A DNA stretch of 64,000 nucleotides, from NCBI GenBank assembly GCA_016771945.1, contig QZLF01000001.1:1321447-1385446 (forward strand), given 5' to 3'. The notes under the pieces are model-generated. The model was not told the DNA's origin and searched no databases. It saw nothing but the letters and a program-made list of their open reading frames with translations. Numbering within the stretch: the first letter of the stretch is position 1; each line of letters begins with the position of its first letter. Source of the stretch: Candidatus Leucobacter sulfamidivorax. GTDB lineage: Bacteria; Actinomycetota; Actinomycetes; Actinomycetales; Microbacteriaceae. Made by a program: the position numbers and the translations under genes. Shown here in pieces: positions 47,390 to 55,730 of this stretch.

Positions 47390-47985
47390 TTCTCGGCCTC
47401 CTCGGATCGGCAGATGGCTTCGACGACGCGGCGCAGGCTGTGCCTGAGCGCATCGGCCGTCACCGCCTCGCGTGACGGCCAGCTGAACAGGCGCCCGATA
47501 TAGGCGAAGTAGATGCTCTCCGCCAGCGGCCGAGCCGTCTGCGCATCCATCCCGTGCGCGCTGCTGCGCAGCAGCGCGGCTTCGATCTCGCGGATGAGCG
47601 CGTCCGCGAGCTCGGAGAAGACGACCGAGTCGCGCTCCCCCGCGACGAGCACCGAGCCGTAGGCGCGGGCCAGCCCGACGTCGGCGGCGAAGATCTCGAC
47701 GAACGGATCGAGCAGCATCAGTATCTGCTCGACCGCGCTTCCCTCGGGGCTCCCGCCGCTGCGCGAACGGTCCTCGTGGATCCTCTCGATGAGCCGGTCG
47801 AAGCTCGCCACGAGCAGGGCGTCCTTCTCCCCCACCGACGCGACCGTTCCCGCGCTCACTCCGCAGGCGGCCGCGATGTCGCGGATCGTCGTGTTCGCGA
47901 AGCCGTGCGCGCGGAACAGCTCGCCCGCAGCCCGGAGCACCCGCGTCTCGGTCTCGCGCCGCTGCTCTTCTCGAGTCGCACCCAT
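47386..47985 (-). CDS. TetR-family regulator
   Basis: 199 residues. N-terminal HTH: TRVLRAAGELFRAHGFANTT, then IRDIAAACGVSAGTVASVGEKDALL. The usual Tyr-Phe after the recognition helix is replaced by ASVGEKD, unusual but still aligned. C-terminal ligand/dimer domain helical. ATG 47985 is 13 bases from a pair of palindromic operators; overlaps doxX. Confidence 0.9.
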   Translation of the reverse strand: MGATREEQRRETETRVLRAAGELFRAHGFANTTIRDIAAACGVSAGTVASVGEKDALLVASFDRLIERIHEDRSRSGGSPEGSAVEQILMLLDPFVEIFAADVGLARAYGSVLVAGERDSVVFSELADALIREIEAALLRSSAHGMDAQTARPLAESIYFAYIGRLFSWPSREAVTADALRHSLRRVVEAICRSEEAEK

Positions 47986-47997
47986 TCCATATCCTGA

Positions 47998-48024
47998 CTG
48001 AACGTGTTCACTGAACATGTTCAG
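47998..48024. promoter_or_regulatory. tandem TetR operators
   Basis: CTGAACGTGTTCAC (47998-48011) is followed directly by the perfect palindrome CTGAACATGTTCAG (48011-48024). Both carry TGAAC-N2-GTTCA; centres are 13 bases apart. Located just upstream of the tetR ATG (47985), so autorepression is likely. Confidence 0.75.
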
Positions 48025-48069
48025 CATACACCGCTTGCCTCCACGCGCGAGCCAGGGTCTTCGTAAGGT

Positions 48070-48260
48070 CCCTCCTGCGGTATTCCGTGCGCGCAAGACG
48101 GCCGGCAGCGCGAAGGTCCCGTCGCGAGATGCCTGTCGAGAGGTCAATATTCGCGGTGTTACCCGTGACACGCCACGAATATTGACCTTTCGACGCGATT
48201 CGCAACGGAACTTCCAAGGTTCCGGCGGGCGGCGATTCTGGTGCGCGCAGGATGACGGAC
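48070..48260. repeat. imperfect palindromic element (MITE/REP-like candidate)
   Basis: The whole segment is roughly self-complementary about 48165. The inner arms GTCGAGAGGTCAATATTCG (48135-48153) and CGAATATTGACCTTTCGAC (48176-48194) pair over 19 positions with one G-T, around a 22-base loop; GCGCGCA-type sequence recurs near both outer edges. Both strands therefore translate to nearly the same peptide (VNIRGV...TPRILT), showing symmetry, not coding. AATATT in the arms is unusual for this GC content. No transposase is nearby. Confidence 0.65.
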
Positions 48261-48278
48261 TCCCTGAGGGCCCGGGCA

Positions 48279-48318
48279 CGAGACCCCTTCTCTTCAGGCG
48301 AGACCCCTTCCCTTCAGG
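48279..48318. repeat. 20-base tandem duplication
   Basis: CGAGACCCCTTCTCTTCAGG (48279-48298) is followed by a copy with one change (48299-48318), immediately upstream of the promoter region of the DUF1801 gene and beside the palindromic element. Confidence 0.8.
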
Positions 48319-48338
48319 GTAGAAGCTACTCTGGGGAC

Positions 48339-48701
48339 ATGGACGAGCAGGCGACGAGCATCGACGAGTACCTCGATGCGGTCGAGCCTGAATTCCGGAA
48401 AGAACTCGAGCGGATCCGCGCGCTCGTGACCCGACTCGTCCCCGATGTCGAAGAATCGATCAGCTACCGCATGCCGACGCTGAAGTACAGGGATCGCGCT
48501 CTGGTCTACTTCACCGCGTCCAAGAAGCACCTGAGCTTCTACCCCTCCTCCTGGGCCATCGACGAGCTGAGCGACCGGCTGCTCGGCTACCAGAGGACCG
48601 AGCATGCGATCCGGTTCACACCGGAGAACCCGTTGCCCGATGAGCTGATCGAGGATCTCGTCCGCGTGCACAAGCGAGAGATCGACGCCGACCGGCGATA
48701 G
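48339..48701 (+). CDS. DUF1801-family protein
   Basis: 120 residues: SIDEYLDAVEPEFRKELERIRALVTRLVPDVEE, ISYRMPTLKYRDRALVYFTASKKHLSFYPSSWAI, and the C-terminal IRFTPENPLPDELIEDLVRVHKREID. The YxMPxxKY and HLSFYP segments are the DUF1801 pattern (frataxin-like fold in the iron chaperone YdhG). Function here unproven. TACTCT ends six bases before the ATG, suggesting a leaderless transcript. Confidence 0.85.
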   Translation: MDEQATSIDEYLDAVEPEFRKELERIRALVTRLVPDVEESISYRMPTLKYRDRALVYFTASKKHLSFYPSSWAIDELSDRLLGYQRTEHAIRFTPENPLPDELIEDLVRVHKREIDADRR

Positions 48702-48720
48702 TCTTCGTGCGCGGGGCGGC

Positions 48721-49313
48721 CTAACGGCCGTGCTCGATCACGCGCCAGCATCCCGTCAGGTGGTCGTCGACCATGCCCGCCGACTGCATCAGCGCGTACA
48801 TCGTGGTCGGGCCGACGAAGCGGAAGCCGCGCTTGCGCAGTTCCTTGCTCAGCGCGGTCGACTCGGGCGTCACCGCGGGGACCTCCCCCATCGCGGCGGG
48901 GCGGGCGCGCCCCATCGCGGGCCGGCCGGCGCGAACGACCACATCAGCTCGTCCAGCTCGCCGTCGACCATGTCCCGCACGAGCACCGCGTTGGAGATGG
49001 TGGCCTCGATCTTGTCGCGATTGCGGACGATGCCGGCATCAGCCAGCAGCCGCTCGACATCCCGCTCGTCGAACCTCGCGACCCGCACCGGGTCGAAGCC
49101 CGCGAACGCCTCGCGGAACCCCGGGCGCTTGCGCAGGATCGTGATCCACGACAGACCCGCCTGGAAGCCCTCCAGCGCCATCTTCTCGAACAGCGCGCGG
49201 TCGCCGTGCAGCGGGACGCCCCACTCCTCGTCGTGGTAGCGGCGGTACTCGTCGTCATCGCCGACCCACGCGCAGCGGGAGAGTCCGTCGGGTCCGGTCA
49301 CGAGAGCGCTCAC
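48721..49313 (-). pseudogene. tag: DNA-3-methyladenine glycosylase I, one-base frameshift
   Basis: From GTG 49313: SRCAWVGDDDEYRRYHDEEWGVPLHGDRALFEKMALEGFQAGLSWITILRKRPGFREAF, matching Tag, through VRDMVDGELDELMWSFAPA. Near 48925-48932 the frame is lost; the neighbouring frame continues RPAMGRARPAAMG, TPESTALSKELRKRGFRFVGPTTMYALMQSAGMVDDHLTGC to a stop at 48721. Span is 3n+2, so one base is missing in a GGCCGGCC stretch. Zinc-site Cys and His (RCAW, RRYHDEEWG, DDHLTGC) are all present. Either an indel error or a recent inactivation of alkylation repair. Confidence 0.88.
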
Positions 49314-49351
49314 GCCGCCCAGCGTATCAACCGGGAAACGCCCCCAGGGAG

Positions 49352-49756
49352 GTCTCCGGCCGACTCGACGCGCTCGGCGCGATCGACGTCGCGCTGGAGC
49401 ACGCACCGGGAGCCGTCGTCGAGATGGAGCGCTCCCCCCGCTTCTGGGAGGTCACCGTCCTCCGCGAGGACGGCACCGGCACCGAGCTGTACATCAACGT
49501 GACGAACGAGGAGGTCGCCCGGGAGGACTCCGCGCGCCTCGGGTCCGAGCAGCGTGAGGCCCCGGCGGTCCCCGCAGCCGACGCGATCGGCACGGCCGTC
49601 GGAGAGGTGCCGGGTCGGGTCGTCGCCCTCGACCTCGGCACCGAGCGGGGCGCGCTCGTCTGGGAGGTGCTCGTGAGCGCCGGCGTCGGCGGAGTCCACG
49701 AGGTGTACATCGACGCCGCGACGGGCGAGATCGTCAAGGTCGAGCGGGAGATCTAG
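49352..49756 (+). pseudogene. 5'-truncated PepSY-domain protein
   Basis: Two PepSY repeats are visible: LGAIDVALEHAPGAVVEMER with FWEVTVLREDGTGTELYINVTNEEV, and ADAIGTAVGEVPGRVVAL with ALVWEVLVSAGVGGVHEVYIDAATGEIVKVE. Family members normally start with a signal peptide or lipobox, but upstream of 49352 the frame has no start and runs into the antisense of tag. An ATG at 49424 would cut the first repeat. The 5' part has therefore been lost, perhaps with the rearrangement that placed tag here. Confidence 0.65.
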
Positions 49757-49900
49757 CGCATCGGCGCTCCCGGGGTCGCGCTCCCGGCCCGTCCTGTTCT
49801 ATCCTGTCCCGCAGCCTCGTCGTGACCGCTGGACTCCAGCGGCACGCCGATGCGGTCGCCGAGACGCTCCGGCGCGCCCATCCGAGAACGGAGTGACGAA

Positions 49901-50188
49901 ATGTCCTTTCAGGCGTACCTCGACACGATCGAGAAGAAGACCGGCAAGACCCCGAGGCAGCTGCTCGACGAGGCGAGGGCGCGCGGCTTCGACGGGCCGG
50001 ACGTCGTCGCGGGCGACGTGATCGCCTGGCTGGCCGACGACTACGGCCTGGGCCGCGGCCACGCGATGGCGCTCGTCCACGTCATCAAGAAGGGGCCGAA
50101 GATCGATCCGAAGCACGTCGGCTCCGGCGGCACCCACAACGACGAGTCCGACACGCTGTGGCTCGACGGCATCGCGACCAAGCCCTGA
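49901..50188 (+). CDS. DUF4287-family protein
   Basis: 95 residues: SFQAYLDTIEKKTGKTPRQLLDEARARGF, then VVAGDVIAWLADDYGLGRGHAMALVHVIKKG, the usual DUF4287 helical unit, and a short acidic tail. ATG 49901 has GGAG nine bases upstream. Often found near DUF1801/DUF5655-type small proteins; the role is unknown. Confidence 0.88.
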   Translation: MSFQAYLDTIEKKTGKTPRQLLDEARARGFDGPDVVAGDVIAWLADDYGLGRGHAMALVHVIKKGPKIDPKHVGSGGTHNDESDTLWLDGIATKP

Positions 50189-50207
50189 GCCGCGGGTCGC
50201 CGGTCGC

Positions 50208-50600
50208 TCAGGCCCGGGCCGCCTGCGTGGCGACCCACCAGACGGTGCCCCAGCGATCCTGCACGCCGCCGCGGAGATCGTCGTCCGCAGCCTTCTGCTC
50301 CGGCCTCTGGACGACCGTCGCGCCTGCCGTCACCGCACGATCGAAGGCGGCCTGCGCGTCCTCGACGTAGAGATGGAGGTGGACGGGTGCGCTCACGGTC
50401 TCGGACGCGCCCCCGCCGATCATCACGATGCTGTCGTCGATCCTGACCTCCGCGTGCATCAGCGTGCCGTCCGGACGGTCGAATCGCCGCTCCAAGCGGC
50501 CCCCGAAGGCGGACCGGAGGAACTCGATGAGATCCTCCGCTTCCTCGCAGATCAGATAGGGGCTCAACGACGGATACGAGACCGGCTTCCAATCACTCAT
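50208..50600 (-). CDS. VOC-family protein (YdfO/PhnB type)
   Basis: 130 residues: SYPSLSPYLICEEAEDLIEFLRSAFGGRLERRFD, GTLMHAEVRIDDSIVMIGG, HLHLYVEDAQAAFDRAVTAGATVV, GGVQDRWGTVWWVATQ. The HAEVRIDDSIVMIG and DRxGxxWW segments are typical of PhnB-like VOC proteins. Start ATG 50600; a Met three codons upstream is possible. No substrate known. Confidence 0.85.
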   Translation of the reverse strand: MSDWKPVSYPSLSPYLICEEAEDLIEFLRSAFGGRLERRFDRPDGTLMHAEVRIDDSIVMIGGGASETVSAPVHLHLYVEDAQAAFDRAVTAGATVVQRPEQKAADDDLRGGVQDRWGTVWWVATQAARA

Positions 50601-50652
50601 GCCGACCATCGTAGGTTTCGCCGAGTCCCGCGGACAGGCCTTGACACGGCGC

Positions 50653-51927
50653 TCAGACCGCGTCCTCCTCGACCTCCGGTCGAGCGGCGACAGCGGCGAT
50701 CTTCCGCTCGAGCACGAGCCGCTGGGCCTCGTTCCCGGTGAGAGCGATCGCGGCTTCGAACTCTCGCAGCGCCTCGTCGTGCCGCCCGAGCCGCGCCAGC
50801 AGTTCGCCGCGGACCTCCGGCAGCGCCGGCGACCCCCGCAACCGTCCCGTCGCCGCGATCTCGTCGACCAGCCGCAGCGCGTTCGCCGGCCCGGTGGCCA
50901 TCGACACCGCGGCCGCGCGGCCGAGCTCGACCATCGGGTTCGGCGCGAGACGCCCGAGCGCCTCGTACAGCAGCACGATGCGCTCCCAATCGGTGTCCGC
51001 GACCGATGCCGCCCGGCAGTGGCACTCGGCGATCGCGGCCTGCAACCCGTACGGGCCGAGGGCCCTGCCCCGTCTTCTCGCCCGCTGCTCCGCCTCTCGT
51101 AGGCTCGTACTCCCCCGCGCGATCTGGCCGCGATCCCAACGGGATCGATCCTGATCGGCGAGCAGGACGGCCTCTCCCCGAGCCGACTCGCGCGCGGCGA
51201 AGCGGGATCGCTGGAACTCCATGAGCGCGAGCAGCGCATGCGCTTCCGGTTCGTTCGGCACCAGCCCCACCAGGACCCGGCCGAGGCGCAGCGCCTCGTC
51301 GGCGAGGTCCGGGCGCGTGCCCCGCTCCCCCGCGGTCGAGGCGTATCCTTCCGTGAAGACGAGATAGACGACGCCGAGCACACCCGCGAGACGCGCCTGC
51401 CACTCCGAAGGATCCGGCGCGACGAACGGCACCCCGGCCGCCGCGATCGTCTTCTTCGCGCGGGTGATGCGCGCCTGCACCGTGGCCACCGGCACGAGCA
51501 GCATGCGCGCGATCTCCTGCGAGGTGAGGCCGCCCACGACCCGCAGCGTGAGGGCGATCTGCGACTCGCGCGACAGGACCGGGTGGCAGGCCGTGAACAC
51601 CAGGCGGAGCAGGTCGTCCTCGATCGGCTCCCATTCCGTCTCGGTCGATTCCGAGAGCTCCCGCGCGATCAGCGCGTGCCGCTCGTCGAGACGCCCGCGT
51701 CTGCGCCACGCATCGACGGCGCGCCGCTTCGCCACCGCCGTGAGCCAGGCCCCGGCGTTGCGGGGCACGCCCTGCTCGGGCCACGACCTCAGCGCCTCCG
51801 CGACCGCGTCCTGGGCGACGTCCTCCGCGAGGCCGAGATCGCCGGTCATCCTGGCGAGGGCCGCGACGATGCGCGCCCCCTCGATGCGCCAGACGGCCTC
51901 GACCTCGCGAGCGACGTCCCCGGGCAT
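50653..51927 (-). CDS. ECF42-type RNA polymerase sigma factor
   Basis: 424 residues. Sigma region 2 (IVAALARMTGDLGLAEDVAQ, DAVAEALRSWPEQGVPRN, AWLTAVAKRRAVDAWRRRGR), region 4 (RESQIALTLRVVGGLTSQEI, ARMLLVPVATVQARITRAKK), then the long C-terminal domain with LGVVYLVFTEGYASTAGE and TPR-like helices (DEALRLGRVLVGLVPNEPEA; RHDEALREFEAAIALTGNEAQ). This domain set and the adjacent DGPF gene define the ECF42 group. No anti-sigma gene; the extension is thought to control activity. Start ATG 51927 overlaps the DGPF stop by one base. Confidence 0.9.
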   Translation of the reverse strand: MPGDVAREVEAVWRIEGARIVAALARMTGDLGLAEDVAQDAVAEALRSWPEQGVPRNAGAWLTAVAKRRAVDAWRRRGRLDERHALIARELSESTETEWEPIEDDLLRLVFTACHPVLSRESQIALTLRVVGGLTSQEIARMLLVPVATVQARITRAKKTIAAAGVPFVAPDPSEWQARLAGVLGVVYLVFTEGYASTAGERGTRPDLADEALRLGRVLVGLVPNEPEAHALLALMEFQRSRFAARESARGEAVLLADQDRSRWDRGQIARGSTSLREAEQRARRRGRALGPYGLQAAIAECHCRAASVADTDWERIVLLYEALGRLAPNPMVELGRAAAVSMATGPANALRLVDEIAATGRLRGSPALPEVRGELLARLGRHDEALREFEAAIALTGNEAQRLVLERKIAAVAARPEVEEDAV

Positions 51928-52346
51928 CAGTCGGTTCCCAGCTCCTCGCGCCAGGCGGCCTCCTTCTCGATGTACTCGTTGTCGCTCCACTCCGCGAAGT
52001 CGCTCTCGTCGTGCACCCGACGCACCTCGAGCGTGCTCCCCTTGCCGAGCGGGCACCGCTTCGCCCATTCGAGCGCCTCTTCGGCCGTGGACGTCTGCAG
52101 GATCCAGAAGCCGTTGAAGAGCTCGTGCACCTCGCCGTAGGGGCCGTCGCTGACGATGGGCTCCTCTCCCCCGAACTCGACGAGGTAGCCCGGCTCCTCG
52201 GCGAGTCCCTCCCCGGCGACCATCACGCCGGCCTGCATGAGCTGCTCGTTGTAGGCGCCCATGGCGTTCAGGATCTCCTCGAAATCCATCTCCTTCGATG
52301 CGTCGATCGCCTCCTGCGTCGCCCGCATGATCAGCATGTGCTTCAT
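51927..52346 (-). CDS. YCII/DGPF-domain protein, partner of ECF42
   Basis: 139 residues: KHMLIMRATQEAIDASKEMD, ILNAMGAYNEQLMQAGVMVAGEGL, then VSDGPYGEVHELFNGFWILQ containing the DGP(F/Y) motif, and AEEALEWAKRCPLGKGSTLEVR. DGPF proteins are the usual operon partners and likely targets of ECF42 sigma factors. First gene of the operon (AGGAGG upstream of the start). Confidence 0.9.
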   Translation of the reverse strand: MKHMLIMRATQEAIDASKEMDFEEILNAMGAYNEQLMQAGVMVAGEGLAEEPGYLVEFGGEEPIVSDGPYGEVHELFNGFWILQTSTAEEALEWAKRCPLGKGSTLEVRRVHDESDFAEWSDNEYIEKEAAWREELGTD

Positions 52347-52433
52347 GATGTCCTCCTCCGTTCCGGGGGCGCCGATCGCGCCCTCTCACTATCGCGTCGA
52401 ACGGCGCGGAGCGGAATCGACATCGGCTGAGAA

Positions 52434-53090
52434 TTATTTCCGCGGACGCGAAAACGTCAGATGGATCACTCCGCTCGGCGAGGCGACCGTCTCGATCCGG
52501 AAGCGCTGCTCGAGCCCCTCCAGGCCGTCCCAGAGCCGCTCGCCCCGGCCCAGGAGGATCGGCACGACGACGATGTGCATCTCGTCGATCAGATCCGCCT
52601 GCAGGAACTCGCGGATCGTGGTGGTACCGCCGCCGATCCTGACGTCGAGGCCGCCCGCGAGGTCACGGGCCCGCGCCAGGGCTTCGGCGGGCTCCGCGTC
52701 GACGAAGTGGAAGGTGTTGCCGCCCTCCAGCTCGAGCGGCGGGCGCGGATGATGCGTGAGCACGACCACCGGCGTGTGGAAGGGCGGGGTGTCGCCCCAC
52801 CAGCCCTGCCACTCCTCATCCGGCCACGGGCCGGGCTTGGGCGCGAACTTGTTGCGCCCCATGATCTCCGCACCGACACCGGTGTTCCAGCGACTCGCGA
52901 AGGCCTCGTCGACGCCGACCGTGCCCTCCTGCTCGCCGTGGAACCCCATCTCGGTGAAGGTGCGGGTCGGAAGCGCCCACTCGAGCAATCGGGTGCCCGC
53001 ATGACCGAACGGCGCCTCGAGCCGCTGATCCTCGCCGACGCCGAAGCCGTCGAGCGAGATGGAGAAGTTGTGCACGCGCACGAGTGACAT
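52434..53090 (-). CDS. dihydrofolate reductase-like (RibD C-terminal) protein
   Basis: 218 residues: SLVRVHNFSISLDGFGVGEDQ, TGVGAEIMGRNKFAPKPGPW, PVVVLTHHPRPPLELEGGNTFHFV, DVRIGGGTTTIREFLQADLIDEMHIVVVPILLGRGERLWDG. The IGGGxxTIRxxL and HIVVVPILLGRGERLW blocks are typical of this DHFR-like family. Likely NADPH-binding; substrate unknown. It lies between the DGPF gene and the TfoX-like gene. Confidence 0.88.
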   Translation of the reverse strand: MSLVRVHNFSISLDGFGVGEDQRLEAPFGHAGTRLLEWALPTRTFTEMGFHGEQEGTVGVDEAFASRWNTGVGAEIMGRNKFAPKPGPWPDEEWQGWWGDTPPFHTPVVVLTHHPRPPLELEGGNTFHFVDAEPAEALARARDLAGGLDVRIGGGTTTIREFLQADLIDEMHIVVVPILLGRGERLWDGLEGLEQRFRIETVASPSGVIHLTFSRPRK

Positions 53091-53131
53091 GACGCCTCCA
53101 GATGAGTGATTCGCGGCGGTGGGGCGGGCGC

Positions 53132-53476
53132 CTAGCGGCCGCCGGTCACCGCCCGGTTGTGTTCCATCGCGATTCCGAGCCAGGCGGACAGGAGCTCGTC
53201 GTCGCGGATCGCATCGGCCTCGACCTCGATCCATCCCGGTCCCATGTCCCGCCCCGGTCCCATCTCCGCGTGCGACGCTCCCGTTCGGGCTAGGAGCTCG
53301 TCATGCCGGTCGGCATCGACGCGGACCAGCAGCCCGCCGTGCTTCAGGGCGCTGACGATCATCTTCTCGTTGACCATGAAGGACCGGCCGCCGAACATCG
53401 ATACCTCGCGCAGCACGGGCTCGTCCGCGAGCAGTGCGCGGAGCCGCTCGACGAGCGCGGCCTGTTCGGCGGTCAT
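53132..53476 (-). CDS. TfoX/Sxy N-terminal domain protein
   Basis: 114 residues: TAEQAALVERLRALLADEPVLREVSMFGGRSFMVNEKMIVSALKHGGLLVRVDADRHDELL and AMEHNRAVTGG. MFGGRxFMxNxKM is the TfoX N-terminal signature. Proteins with only this domain are widespread and not shown to control competence. Start ATG 53476 chosen for AAGGGG upstream; an in-frame ATG at 53515 would add MKVRGPGRKGNTL. Confidence 0.82.
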   Translation of the reverse strand: MTAEQAALVERLRALLADEPVLREVSMFGGRSFMVNEKMIVSALKHGGLLVRVDADRHDELLARTGASHAEMGPGRDMGPGWIEVEADAIRDDELLSAWLGIAMEHNRAVTGGR

Positions 53477-53506
53477 GAGCGTGTTCCCCTTCCGGCCGGG
53501 ACCTCT

Positions 53507-53521
53507 CACTTTCATACCACG
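53507..53521 (-). promoter_or_regulatory. 15-base motif shared with 59102-59116
   Basis: Reverse strand CGTGGTATGAAAGTG, identical at both places and in the same orientation, upstream of the TfoX-like gene here and of the BASS transporter gene there. It includes an extended -10-like TGGTATGAA. It could be a shared promoter type or a direct repeat bounding the 5.6-kb segment between. Confidence 0.4.
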
Positions 53522-53571
53522 ATGAGTCGCGGCCCGCAGCCCCCGTCGGGCCTCGGAGTCCTGTCGCGTCG

Positions 53572-53628
53572 CGTATGGATTCCGTAAGGATCCGGGTGCC
53601 CGGCCGTATCGAAACCGTGAGGATTCCG
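53572..53628 (+). promoter_or_regulatory. paired direct repeats upstream of the permease (candidate KdpE sites)
   Basis: CGTATGGATTCCGTAAGGAT plus CCG (53572-53594) and CGTATCGAAACCGTGAGGAT plus TCCG (53605-53628) are related copies 33 bases apart. Inside the first, GGAT(T)CCG recurs at an 11-base step, the spacing used by OmpR-family response regulators. They lie 84-140 bases before ATG 53712. Confidence 0.55.
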
Positions 53629-53711
53629 ACTTCACGGCCGCGGCGGGCGTTCGATGGAGGTGCGGCGGCTCGGCACCCGTCGAGGACTCCCGGAGGAAAC
53701 CAGCGGTATTC

Positions 53712-55700
53712 ATGAACGCGATCGCCAAGGGCTCGTCGCTCGAGCTCCCCTATCAGGACCCCCGGCCGGGCACCGGGCGCCGCTCCCTCCGTCGGTGGCT
53801 GCTCGCCGACACCGCGGTGCGGCCGGGCCGGCAGACCGGCCCGCACGGCAGGCCGGAGGAGCATCGGCGCGCCCACTGGTTCCGGGTGATGTGCCTCACC
53901 GGCGTCGACTACTTCTCGACGCTCGGCTACCAGCCGGCGATCGCGGCGCTCGCGGCGGGGGCCGTCGCGCCCATCGCGACGATCCTGCTCGTCATCGTCA
54001 CGCTGGCCGGCGCGCTTCCGGTCTATCGTCGCGTCGCGCGAGAGAGCCCCCACGGCACCGGCTCGATCGCGATGCTCGCGAGACTGCTCCCCCGCTGGGG
54101 CGGCAAACTCGCCGTGCTCGCGCTGCTCGGCTTCGCCGCGACCGACTTCATGATCACGATGACGCTGTCCGCGGCGGATGCGACCGCGCATCTCGTGGAG
54201 AACCCCTTCGCGCCGGCCGCGCTGCACGGGCAGGAGGTCGTGATCACGCTGGCGCTGCTCGCGGGACTCGGGATCGTGTTCCTCCGCGGCTTCCGCGAGG
54301 CGATCCGGATCGCCACCCTGCTCGTCATCGCCTTCCTCGCGCTGAACCTCGTGGTGATCGCCGTGGCCCTCGCGCAGCTCGCGGCGAGACCCGTCGTGCT
54401 GGGCGACTGGTGGTCCGTCCTCACGACCCAGCACGGCGATCCGCTGTTCGTCGTGGCGGTCGCCCTCCTGGTGTTCCCCAAGCTCGCCCTCGGCCTCTCC
54501 GGCTTCGAGACCGGCGTCGCGGTGATGCCGCAGATCCGGGGCGACGCCCGCGACACCGAGGCGAGGCCGGAGGGGCGGATCCGCGGTGCGCACAGGCTCC
54601 TGACCACGGCCGCGCTCATCATGAGCGCGTTCCTCATCACCTCGTCGATCACCACGGTGGCGCTGATCCCCGCGGAGGAGTTCGCCGAGGGCGGCAGCGC
54701 GAACGGCCGGGCGCTCGCCTACCTCGCGCACCAGTACCTCGGGCAGGACTTCGGCACGGTCTACGACCTGGTGACGATCGCGATCCTCTGGTTCGCCGGG
54801 GCCTCGGCCATGGCCGGGCTGCTGAACCTCGTGCCGAGGTATCTGCCCCGCTACGGCATGGCGCCGACCTGGGCCCGGGCGACGAGACCGCTGGCCCTGG
54901 TCTTCACCGCGATCGCGTTCCTCGTCACCGTGATCTTCCAGGCGGGCGTGGACGCGCAGGGCGGCGCCTACGCGACCGGCGTGCTCGTGCTCATCACCTC
55001 GGCGGCGCTCGCGGTGACCCTCGACGCGCACCGGCGGAGACGGCGCGCGGCGACGGTCGGCTTCGGGATCATCACCGCCGTCTTCGTCTACACGACGGCG
55101 GCGAACGTCGTCGAACGGCCCGACGGTATCAGGATCGCCGCCTGCTTCGTCCTGGGCATCCTGCTCGTGAGTCTGGTGTCCCGGATCGTGAGATCGACCG
55201 AGCTGCGCGCGACCTCGGTGCGGCTCGACCCCGCCGCGTCCGAGTTCGTCGACGCGGCCGCGGCGCGGAACGGCCCGATCCGGCTCATCGCGCACCAGCC
55301 CGACGACCTCAGCGGGGAGCGCTACGCGCAGAAGCTCGAGCACGCCATCCTCGCGCACGGCCTGCCGGACGACGACGTGCTGTTCATCGAGATCGGCATC
55401 TCGGACAGCTCCGACTTCGAGGGCGAGCTGGTGGTCTGGGGAGCCCGGCGCCACGGCTACCGGGTGCTCACGGCGCAGGGCAGCACCGTGCCGAACGGCA
55501 TCGCGGCCATCGCCCTGCATCTGCGGCGGGAGCTCGGCTGCACCCCGCACGTCTACTTCCGGTGGACGGAGGGCAATCCGCTCTCGAACCTCGTGCGCTT
55601 CCTCCTCTTCGGAGAGGGCGAGATCGCGCCCATGACCCGGGAGGTGCTGCGCGAGGCGGAGCCGGACATCACGAAGCGGCCGTGGGTGCACGTCGCCTGA
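53712..55700 (+). CDS. APC-superfamily permease, putative potassium transporter
   Basis: 662 residues: a ~60-residue cytoplasmic N-terminus, about 12 hydrophobic segments ([85 protein letters not shown]), then a ~170-residue soluble C-terminal domain ([41 protein letters not shown]). The [12 protein letters not shown] start resembles KUP/KimA-like transporters. The substrate is inferred from the KdpDE-like pair downstream; annotated homologues are usually called amino acid transporters. Confidence 0.8.
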   Translation: MNAIAKGSSLELPYQDPRPGTGRRSLRRWLLADTAVRPGRQTGPHGRPEEHRRAHWFRVMCLTGVDYFSTLGYQPAIAALAAGAVAPIATILLVIVTLAGALPVYRRVARESPHGTGSIAMLARLLPRWGGKLAVLALLGFAATDFMITMTLSAADATAHLVENPFAPAALHGQEVVITLALLAGLGIVFLRGFREAIRIATLLVIAFLALNLVVIAVALAQLAARPVVLGDWWSVLTTQHGDPLFVVAVALLVFPKLALGLSGFETGVAVMPQIRGDARDTEARPEGRIRGAHRLLTTAALIMSAFLITSSITTVALIPAEEFAEGGSANGRALAYLAHQYLGQDFGTVYDLVTIAILWFAGASAMAGLLNLVPRYLPRYGMAPTWARATRPLALVFTAIAFLVTVIFQAGVDAQGGAYATGVLVLITSAALAVTLDAHRRRRRAATVGFGIITAVFVYTTAANVVERPDGIRIAACFVLGILLVSLVSRIVRSTELRATSVRLDPAASEFVDAAAARNGPIRLIAHQPDDLSGERYAQKLEHAILAHGLPDDDVLFIEIGISDSSDFEGELVVWGARRHGYRVLTAQGSTVPNGIAAIALHLRRELGCTPHVYFRWTEGNPLSNLVRFLLFGEGEIAPMTREVLREAEPDITKRPWVHVA

Positions 55701-55730
55701 CCGCATCCACGAACAGGAAGGAGAGAGATC

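Noticed and set aside
48017-48322. A forward reading frame of 101 codons over the palindromic element
   Set aside because: The reverse strand encodes almost the same peptide, which reflects the palindrome, not coding selection.
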